From: Halanaerobium sp046541575
GTDB taxonomy: Bacteria; Bacillota; Halanaerobiia; Halanaerobiales; Halanaerobiaceae
Reading direction: 5' to 3'
Length of the DNA stretch: 7,350 nucleotides
Assembly: GCA_046541575.1 (NCBI GenBank)
Contig: JBKHDA010000085.1
Location: forward strand, 1 to 7,350
Part shown: positions 1 to 5,233 of the stretch, one piece after another
Layout of the letters: each line of letters begins with the position of its first letter
Numbering within the stretch: position 1 is the first letter of the stretch
Notes under the pieces: generated by a model
The model's input: the letters and a program-made list of their open reading frames with translations, nothing else
Told to the model about the DNA's origin: nothing
Database searches by the model: none
Made by a program: the position numbers and the translations under genes

Positions 1-404
1 GGATTAAAATAATTAAGGGGATTAATGTTATAGGAACTCCCCCAGCTGAAATTCTGTCTGCCCAGTCTCCAGTCAATCTTATCTGTATAATAATTTAGAT
101 AGGCTTCTTTAAGTTCAAAATCTAATTCTCGCTCTTTTTTGTCCTGCTGATAATAGCTTTCTAAAGTTAAAGCTCCCTTTAAATAATAATTTAAGTCAAA
201 ACTTAAATCGTGCTGATAATCTAATTCCAAAAAACTCTGATCCTGCCAGCGCTCAGACTCCTGCTCATAGATAACTGAAGTGCTTAATTCACCGCTGGAG
301 GAAGCTGCAGCAAGCTTAAAAGTAAATAAAAAACTTAAGATTAAAGTTAAAGCTAAAATATAAATCGTAAGAGTTATATTTTTATACTGCTTTAATTTCA
401 GCAT
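1..404 (-). CDS. Porin-like outer-membrane beta-barrel protein, N-terminal fragment
   Basis: The reading frame is open from ATG at 404 to the left edge and gives 134 residues; the C-terminus lies outside the window. Residues 1-34 look like a signal peptide: Lys-rich start, long hydrophobic core (about 10-29) and an Ala-rich end, with cleavage plausible after LAAA. No lipobox Cys is seen. From about residue 40 the sequence alternates polar and hydrophobic/aromatic residues, as in beta-strands. The segment RLGRQNFSWG (113-122) followed by NINPLNYFNP (126 on) resembles the GRQ-x-WG and NPxDyfxP pattern of DUF1302-type and related outer-membrane porins. The ATG has a good ribosome site (AAGGGGG, 412-418, 7 nt away). 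The start lies 28 nt after the LolA-like stop, so the two are probably co-transcribed. The beta-barrel call is inferred from pattern; the family is not certain. Outer-membrane localisation would require a diderm host. Confidence 0.7.
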   Translation of the reverse strand, partial: MLKLKQYKNITLTIYILALTLILSFLFTFKLAAASSSGELSTSVIYEQESERWQDQSFLELDYQHDLSFDLNYYLKGALTLESYYQQDKKERELDFELKEAYLNYYTDKIDWRLGRQNFSWGSSYNINPLNYFN

Positions 405-432
405 TATTTTTCCCCCTTATTTAATCTTTGTC

Positions 433-1203
433 CTACTGCCTCTGCAGATAACGGGTCGTAAAGATATTGGGATCAAGCTCTGGTTCAAAATCTACTTCCA
501 GCATTTTTAGAATTGTCCTGCTTCCTTTTTGTACATTTTCCACTTCTATTCTGCGGGCCAGTCGATTACCGTCAATTTCATCAAAGTCGCTTAAATTAAT
601 TACCTTGATTAACTCCTCCTGCTGATCATAATACTCTATTTTTTGACCCAGCCAGAGATCTTTTCGAACCCACATCCTACCATAGCTGTAATCAATATCA
701 GGATCTATAATTTTTAAATGGAGCTCAATAATTTCTTCCTTTTCTTCGGTGATTTCTGCCTGATAATTATCAGTGAAATTGGCTCCGCTAAAAATGCTTA
801 TATCATTATATGTCAAATCAGATCCGACAAAACTTCCGTTTTTCTGGCTGCCTGATATTTTTCTAACTCCACCCAGAGCCGGTAAATATAAATACATATC
901 TTCCTGATTATTTTTCTGATCATCTAAAAGCAAAAACGATGTCCCCTTAATATCTGCTGGCTCGGTAAACTGCATCAGAGAGCGGTCGGTTTCTCCTTCC
1001 AGTCGATAATTGTTAAGAGTTCTACTTCTCATGTCTCCGGAACTGCTGTAAAGCTCCATCTCCATCAGCATCTGGTGACTTTCTGCCTGGCGGGAAGTTT
1101 CCACCCTCTTTAAAACCTCCTCCCCATCCAGTTCTGCTGCCAGGCTGAGTGAGGTGCTTATAAACAATAAAGAAAGTAAGAAAATTAAAATTTTTTTAAG
1201 CAT
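433..1203 (-). CDS. LolA-like outer membrane lipoprotein-sorting protein (PF17131-type)
   Basis: This 256-residue protein has a clear signal peptide (MLKK start, hydrophobic 5-20, likely cleavage after LAA near 23) and no lipobox Cys, so it should be a soluble periplasmic protein. The body matches the LolA_like family usually annotated 'outer membrane lipoprotein-sorting protein': KGTSFL (86-91), the YLPALGGVRKISGS block (106-119), SFVGSDLTYNDI (124-135), MWVRKD (177-182) and a C-terminal IFTTRYL (247-253). The family has a half-barrel fold that binds lipid or lipoprotein acyl chains. Members often neighbour RND/MMPL exporters, so lipid handling during export is more likely than the classical Lol route. 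The ATG at 1203 is supported by GGAGG at 1214-1218 (10 nt upstream). It lies 17 nt after the tetR stop and 28 nt before the barrel gene, in one operon. The exact substrate is unknown. Confidence 0.85.
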   Translation of the reverse strand: MLKKILIFLLSLLFISTSLSLAAELDGEEVLKRVETSRQAESHQMLMEMELYSSSGDMRSRTLNNYRLEGETDRSLMQFTEPADIKGTSFLLLDDQKNNQEDMYLYLPALGGVRKISGSQKNGSFVGSDLTYNDISIFSGANFTDNYQAEITEEKEEIIELHLKIIDPDIDYSYGRMWVRKDLWLGQKIEYYDQQEELIKVINLSDFDEIDGNRLARRIEVENVQKGSRTILKMLEVDFEPELDPNIFTTRYLQRQ

Positions 1204-1220
1204 TTTTAGCCTTCCTCCTT

Positions 1221-1811
1221 TTAATCTGCCCTGATATTTTCCCAGAAAAAGCTGATGTGTTTTTGAGTTGCCTCTTTTAGCTCTTCAAAGCTGTCCAGTT
1301 CAAAAATCAGATAACGCATGCGGTAATATATCAGAGCACTGACAAATTCATTAGCAGTAAATGCTGGTTCTAAATTGCTTTTTATTTTCTCCTGCCGCTG
1401 CAGACTGATAAAAAATTCAGTGACTCTTTCTATATTATTTTTCATTCGTCTCTGCAGCCTTTTTTTAACAACCGGATTATTATTTTCTTTGAGCATTATC
1501 TGTAAAAGTTTGACTTTCTTTTGATCCTGCATTTCTCTAATTACAACCTCAGCAAAATAATTTAAAATTTCAACTGGATCAAGTTCAGCTGATTTAAACT
1601 TAGCTTCAAATTTTTCAGCTTTCAAATTTAAAGGTGCCAGATAGTTAAAAAGCTCGGAAAAAATATCTTCCTTACCGCTGAAGTGATTGTAAATTGAACT
1701 GCTCTTAATTCCAACAGCAGCAGCGATTTCACGCATTGAAGTACCATGATAGCCATTTTCTGCAAATAAATCCAGGGCTTTATTTAAAATTTTTTCTCTA
1801 GTTGTAACCAC
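1221..1811 (-). CDS. TetR/AcrR-family transcriptional repressor
   Basis: Read from the GTG at 1811 this is a 196-residue, one-domain-plus-ligand-domain TetR regulator of usual family length. The N-terminal DNA-binding domain is plain: TREKILNKALDLFAENGY (about 4-21), then the helix-turn-helix TSMREIAAAVGIKSSSIYNHF (about 24-44) and KEDIF. The helical C-terminal half (about 60-190) is variable, as expected for a ligand/dimerisation domain, and does not reveal the inducer. GTG is preferred over the in-frame ATG at 1832. GGAGGT (1818-1823) sits 6 nt before the GTG, whereas the sequence before the ATG has no Shine-Dalgarno match. The gene heads an operon with the LolA-like and beta-barrel genes and is preceded by a consensus promoter containing a palindrome, so autorepression plus control of envelope export is the likely role. 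The ligand is unknown; hydrophobic compounds or fatty acids would fit the family. Confidence 0.93.
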   Translation of the reverse strand: MVTTREKILNKALDLFAENGYHGTSMREIAAAVGIKSSSIYNHFSGKEDIFSELFNYLAPLNLKAEKFEAKFKSAELDPVEILNYFAEVVIREMQDQKKVKLLQIMLKENNNPVVKKRLQRRMKNNIERVTEFFISLQRQEKIKSNLEPAFTANEFVSALIYYRMRYLIFELDSFEELKEATQKHISFFWENIRAD

Positions 1812-1817
1812 TTTTTC

Positions 1818-1823
1818 ACCTCC
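1818..1823 (-). promoter_or_regulatory. Ribosome binding site deciding the tetR start
   Basis: On the minus strand GGAGGT lies 6 nt before the GTG at 1811. It falls inside the codons that would follow an upstream ATG at 1832, which has no ribosome site of its own. This favours the 196-residue protein over the 203-residue version. Confidence 0.8.
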
Positions 1824-1869
1824 AGCTCTCATAATTTATTCAATTTAATTGTCTTTTCTTTACAGTTTA

Positions 1870-1898
1870 ATTATAACTAACGATTGTTAGTCTGTCAA
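1870..1898 (-). promoter_or_regulatory. Consensus sigma-70/SigA promoter of the tetR operon
   Basis: Reading the minus strand, TTGACA (1893-1898) and TATAAT (1870-1875) are both perfect consensus hexamers separated by exactly 17 nt. The expected transcript start is near 1863, leaving a leader of about 50 nt before the GTG. A promoter this strong normally needs a repressor, which fits the palindrome in the spacer. Confidence 0.88.
1876..1891. promoter_or_regulatory. Candidate TetR operator (palindrome in promoter spacer)
   Basis: ACTAAC-GATT-GTTAGT is a perfect inverted repeat with 6-bp arms and a 4-bp centre. It fills 16 of the 17 bases between the -35 and -10 elements of the tetR promoter. 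Size, symmetry and position are typical of operators bound by TetR-family dimers, and binding there would exclude RNA polymerase. Assignment to the adjacent regulator is inferred from location. Confidence 0.8.
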
Positions 1899-1912
1899 TA
1901 AAATAATTCTTC

Positions 1913-1949
1913 AAAAAAATAAAGCAGCAACCTTAAAGTCACTGCCTTT
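1913..1949 (-). terminator. Rho-independent terminator after ppx
   Basis: On the minus strand, 34 nt after the ppx stop, AAA-GCAG-TGAC (one bulged G) can pair with GTTG-CTGC-TTT around a TTTAAG loop. The stem has 11 pairs, two of them G-U, and is followed by ATTTTTTT (1913-1920). It ends ppx transcription just before the tetR promoter (-35 at 1893-1898) and so insulates the two units. Confidence 0.8.
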
Positions 1950-1982
1950 TTTCTTAAAAATTATTAAGTTGTACATAACTTT

Positions 1983-3527
1983 TTATAAGTCCAGCAGTGT
2001 AAATTTCAGTTCTTTATTAAATAAAGTTTCAAATCCAGAAGCAGCCTCCATTGCGTCTTCAATTTCCAGACGTAAATCGTGTTGAGAATAAATATTAAAC
2101 AAAATATAATCAGATTCAATTTCAATCTCTATTCTCTGCACCAGTCCTTTGCGGTTTAACTCCAGACTCTCAGCAATTTCTAATATAATTCCACTTTTTC
2201 GAATTAATTCTTTATCACTGCCTTTGCGATGAATAATATCTTTAAAACTTTTACGGTTTAAGTTATATTTATGCAGACTGTATTTGCTGTGGCGGTGAGA
2301 TGCTGAAATATAAGCTGCTAAAAGCAGTTCACGATGTGTTAAACCATATAAATCTGCATTTAAAATTACATAAAAAGAATGTTCATGATGATCATAATAG
2401 TTTATATTAGTACCCACATCATGCAGCAAAGTTGCTGTTTTAATTATTCTACTAATTCGATCTGGAAATTTATTGAATTCAAAAGAAAACTCAGATTCCA
2501 ATTGATAAAAAATACTTTTACTCAGTTCATGAACCTTAGCAGCATGTTTTTCATTTAAATCAAAATTATGAAGCAGATTTTTAATAGAGTAATCTAAGAC
2601 ATCAGATACAGGAAGTTTATTATCAAGTAAAAAGTCATACACCAGACCCTCTCTAATCCCCTTACCACTTATCACCAGATCATTAATCTCCGTAAAATCC
2701 ATCAAATAATTTACTAATGCACTGGCTCCAATAAATATATCCGCTCTTTTACTGGAAAGACCTGATATGTTTTTCCTTGCTTCAATACTTTTTTTCGACA
2801 CCTCTTTATAAACTGAGTTAACATTTTTAGCATTGAGATTATAATAGTGTAGAGTTTCTAGTGAATAATTATTCTTCCTCTGCCAGATTTTAGCTATATT
2901 TCTGATAGTACCTCCAACACCTATCAAAGGAATATCTTTTATATTTTTTAACCAATCAAGCTTAGAAAATTCCTGAAGCAAATATTTCTTAATATCTTTA
3001 TCACTATTATTCTCATCGTACAAATCAAACTTTTCTGTTATAGTTAAAGCTCCAAAGGGCAGACTGATGCTCTCCTTAACCATTCTGTCTTCCATTAAAA
3101 CCAGTTCTACACTACCTCCACCAACATCCATAATCAAAGCTGATTTTTGATCAAAACTATTAGAGACTCCGCGATAATCATAATATGCCTCTTCTTTACC
3201 TTTAAGAACCCTGACCTCTAAACCAGTCTGTTTATATACTCTATCTAAAAATTTCTGCTGATTATCTGCCTCTCTTACTGCAGCAGTAGCTACAGCAATT
3301 ATTTCATTAACTTCAACTGCATCACATAAGTTTTTAAAAAGAGTTAAAGTCTGAAGGGCTTTTTTTATTCTATCCTCTTTTAAATAGGAATTTTTATGCA
3401 TTCCTTCCCCTAAGCGGACAGTCTCTTTCAATTCATCTATAATTCTAAATGATTTATCACTCCTGTAATCAACTAAAATCATCTTGATTGAGTTAGAACC
3501 AATATCAATTATTGCAAGCTTCTTCAT
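1983..3527 (-). CDS. ppx: Exopolyphosphatase / guanosine pentaphosphatase, Ppx/GppA family with HD domain
   Basis: This 514-residue protein matches the length and two-part architecture of full-length Ppx/GppA enzymes. These remove terminal phosphate from polyphosphate, or from pppGpp, in the cytoplasm. The ASKHA part (1 to about 300) has every expected motif: DIGSNSIK (8-15), RLGEGMHK (38-45), ATAAVREADN (80-89), KEEAYYDYRGV (111-121) with the likely catalytic Glu, DVGGGSVEL (134-142), GVGGT (203-207), RADIFIGA (261-268) and SGKGIREG (287-294). The C-terminal HD part (about 310-514) has H328, H369-D370, H380/H383 and H411. The later Asp position reads AES (452-454) rather than AD, so its metal site may be altered. 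ATG at 3527 has AGGAGGT 6 nt upstream (3534-3540). The gene stands alone, ends at a terminator, and is divergent from a degenerate paralogue plus ppk1. Ppx versus GppA activity cannot be separated by eye; the ppk1 neighbour favours Ppx. Confidence 0.93.
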   Translation of the reverse strand: MKKLAIIDIGSNSIKMILVDYRSDKSFRIIDELKETVRLGEGMHKNSYLKEDRIKKALQTLTLFKNLCDAVEVNEIIAVATAAVREADNQQKFLDRVYKQTGLEVRVLKGKEEAYYDYRGVSNSFDQKSALIMDVGGGSVELVLMEDRMVKESISLPFGALTITEKFDLYDENNSDKDIKKYLLQEFSKLDWLKNIKDIPLIGVGGTIRNIAKIWQRKNNYSLETLHYYNLNAKNVNSVYKEVSKKSIEARKNISGLSSKRADIFIGASALVNYLMDFTEINDLVISGKGIREGLVYDFLLDNKLPVSDVLDYSIKNLLHNFDLNEKHAAKVHELSKSIFYQLESEFSFEFNKFPDRISRIIKTATLLHDVGTNINYYDHHEHSFYVILNADLYGLTHRELLLAAYISASHRHSKYSLHKYNLNRKSFKDIIHRKGSDKELIRKSGIILEIAESLELNRKGLVQRIEIEIESDYILFNIYSQHDLRLEIEDAMEAASGFETLFNKELKFTLLDL

Positions 3528-3580
3528 TTAACTACCTCCTCATTTGTGATATATGACACCACTATGTAAACTTTAGATTA

Positions 3581-3594
3581 ATTTTAGGTAAAAT
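3581..3594. promoter_or_regulatory. Palindrome at the predicted ppx transcription start
   Basis: ATTTTA-GG-TAAAAT is a perfect inverted repeat with 6-bp arms. It abuts the candidate ppx -10 element and covers the predicted start point near 3587, a usual place for a repressor site. It is AT-rich and the background is AT-rich, so chance is possible. No cognate regulator is visible. Confidence 0.35.
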
Positions 3595-3623
3595 CTATAT
3601 CTCTTTTTACAATCATATGTTAA
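3594..3623 (-). promoter_or_regulatory. Candidate ppx promoter
   Basis: On the minus strand TTAACA (3618-3623, 5/6 of consensus) is followed after 18 nt by TATAGA (3594-3599, 4/6). The start would be near 3587, giving a leader of about 60 nt to the ATG at 3527. It is the best pair I found for this direction, but weaker than the opposing one. Confidence 0.4.
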
Positions 3624-3634
3624 AATGATAATAT
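3606..3634 (+). promoter_or_regulatory. Candidate promoter of the ppx-like/ppk1 operon
   Basis: TTTACA (3606-3611, 5/6) and TAATAT (3629-3634, 4/6) are separated by 17 nt. A TG one base before the -10 (3626-3627) makes it an extended -10. The predicted start is near 3641, about 45 nt before the ATG at 3686. Its -35 region interlocks with the opposing ppx promoter. Confidence 0.6.
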
Positions 3635-3673
3635 AGTAAAGCATTTTTCAAAAAATTTACATAAATTTAAAGT

Positions 3674-3680
3674 AAGGTGG
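3674..3680 (+). promoter_or_regulatory. Ribosome binding site deciding the ppx-like start
   Basis: AAGGTGG lies 5 nt before the ATG at 3686. The in-frame GTG at 3677 is part of this site and has no ribosome site of its own at proper spacing, so the ATG is preferred and the protein is 509 rather than 512 residues. Confidence 0.8.
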
Positions 3681-3685
3681 TAAAA

Positions 3686-5215
3686 ATGTTAAATCGAGTC
3701 GCAACTATTTATATTGCATCAAGTGATATCATTATGAAAATTGCCGAAAGAAAAGGAAAAGATTTAGTAATTCTGGAAGAATTATTTTATCCAATAAATC
3801 TAGGCCATGATACATTCTCACGCTCTGCTGTTGCCTTTGAAAAAATAAAAAAACTAAATCAGGCTATTAATAATTTCAAAAGAATTGCTGATGAATACCG
3901 GGTTGAGAGAGTTGAAATATTTGCAACAGCTGCCTTAAGAGAAGCTCTTAATAAAGACTATATTATTTATCAGATTAAAAACAACAATCACCTTAATGTA
4001 AAGATTTTTGATAATATCGAAGAACATCAGTTGATTTACCAGGGGATACGAAATACAAACAGAGAACTTGAAGGAGATAATCTTTTTGCCTATATTGGAA
4101 CCGGCAGTCTGGGAGTTGCAGTGGCCACTCAAGACTATATAGCTAAGAGTCAGAGTATTACTTTAGGTTCTTTAAAAATTAGTGAAATTCTGAGGGGTAT
4201 CCAGAACAAAACTGACGAATTTCATATTGTTGTTGACGGATATTTAAGTGGATATATATATAACCTGGAGCTTTTTTTAAATAAATTTAATATCAATAAT
4301 TTTTATGTTTCCGGAAAAGAAATTGAATTAATTGCAAAATTAGCTGGTATTACTAAAAAATCAAATACTTTTAAGATTTCTAGAGCTGCTTTTTATCGGC
4401 TTTATAATAATGTTAAAACTAAAACACCTAAACAGCTGCTGGAAAATTATGAACTTGAGGAGGTTGAAGCTGAAACACTTCTGCCTTCAATGACAATATA
4501 TAAAAATTTGATGAATTTAACTCAAAGCAACCAAATAACCGGTAGTACTGTAACCATCGAAACAGAAGTAATTAGAAATATGCTCTTTGATGACCGCAGT
4601 AGTGAATTGGAAAAACAGAGTTTCAAAAATATTATAGCCTCTTCCCGTTCAGTATCCGAAAAATATCATTATAATCAGGAACATGCAGAAACTATAGAAA
4701 ATATTGCTTTAGATATTTTTGATGTCTTAAAAGACCGCTTTAAACTTTCAAAAAAAGAGAAAATTCTGCTCCAGTCAGCTGCAGTTCTTCATGATACAGG
4801 AAAATATATAAATTTAAAAAAACATTATGAGCACTCTTATTATATAATTAAAAATAGTGACATCACAGACCTAAGCGATTATGATAAAAATATTATTGCT
4901 CATATTGCTCTTAATCACAGCCAGAGTTCAACTACAAATCTTAAGATTAAAGACAGTTGTCTTGATAATTATCAGGAAAGAGTTCTTATTGCAAAGTTAA
5001 CGGCAATCTTAAAAATAGCTGATTCACTTGATAAAAGTCACAAAGAACCTTTTAGTGAAGTTGAAATTAATCTAACAGAAAACAAATTGGAATTAATTAT
5101 CAATACAGAAAAAGATATTTTTTTAGAAAAATGGGCTTTTAATGATAAATCAAGAATCTTTAAAGAAGTGTTTGGAATTGATGTTTCTTTAAATAAAAAG
5201 AATATCTTTATTTAA
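3686..5215 (+). CDS. Degenerate Ppx/GppA-like protein with retained HD domain
   Basis: This 509-residue protein is collinear with the divergent Ppx (514 aa) and shares landmarks such as ATAALREA (80-87), the Glu pair in IEEHQLIYQG (111-120) and the whole C-terminal HD layout. The ASKHA site, however, looks broken. The first phosphate loop is IYIASSD (8-14) instead of IDIGSNS, and the second is YIGTGSLG (136-143) instead of DVGGGSVE, losing Asp and Glu. The GVGGT motif is replaced by a VSGKE-like stretch (about 208-212), and the SGKGIREG motif is unrecognisable. The HD part keeps H333, H369-D370 (LHDTGK), H380/H383, H411 and an ADSLD Asp (D446), a fuller metal set than in Ppx. It is probably not an ordinary exopolyphosphatase. 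It could be a regulatory subunit, a polyphosphate sensor or an HD phosphohydrolase. It lies 18 nt upstream of ppk1 and is probably co-transcribed with it. Family membership is well supported; function is open. Confidence 0.88.
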   Translation: MLNRVATIYIASSDIIMKIAERKGKDLVILEELFYPINLGHDTFSRSAVAFEKIKKLNQAINNFKRIADEYRVERVEIFATAALREALNKDYIIYQIKNNNHLNVKIFDNIEEHQLIYQGIRNTNRELEGDNLFAYIGTGSLGVAVATQDYIAKSQSITLGSLKISEILRGIQNKTDEFHIVVDGYLSGYIYNLELFLNKFNINNFYVSGKEIELIAKLAGITKKSNTFKISRAAFYRLYNNVKTKTPKQLLENYELEEVEAETLLPSMTIYKNLMNLTQSNQITGSTVTIETEVIRNMLFDDRSSELEKQSFKNIIASSRSVSEKYHYNQEHAETIENIALDIFDVLKDRFKLSKKEKILLQSAAVLHDTGKYINLKKHYEHSYYIIKNSDITDLSDYDKNIIAHIALNHSQSSTTNLKIKDSCLDNYQERVLIAKLTAILKIADSLDKSHKEPFSEVEINLTENKLELIINTEKDIFLEKWAFNDKSRIFKEVFGIDVSLNKKNIFI

Positions 5216-5233
5216 TAAGGAGTAGGATAAATA

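Noticed and set aside
1966..1981. Imperfect inverted repeat AAGTT-GTACAT-AACTT next to the ppx stop
   Set aside because: The arms are short (5 bp), there is no T-tract directly after it, and a better terminator follows at 1913-1949.
3545..3560. CRP-like near-palindrome TGTGA-N6-ACACC in the ppx leader
   Set aside because: One half-site has two mismatches, it lies downstream of the predicted start, and nothing in the window supports a CRP-type regulator.
3565..3623. Possible PhoP/Pho-box repeats (TTTACA, TTTACC and TTAACA-like hexamers on the minus strand)
   Set aside because: Phosphate control would suit these genes, but the hexamers are not regularly spaced at about 11 bp and are common in AT-rich sequence. 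They also coincide with the promoter elements.
3677..3685. GTG at 3677 as start of the ppx-like gene
   Set aside because: The GTG is part of the Shine-Dalgarno AAGGTGG for the ATG at 3686 and has no ribosome site of its own.
3935..4132. 65-codon open frame on the minus strand
   Set aside because: It lies wholly inside the ppx-like gene in antisense, has no ribosome site, and its composition is only the shadow of the real frame.
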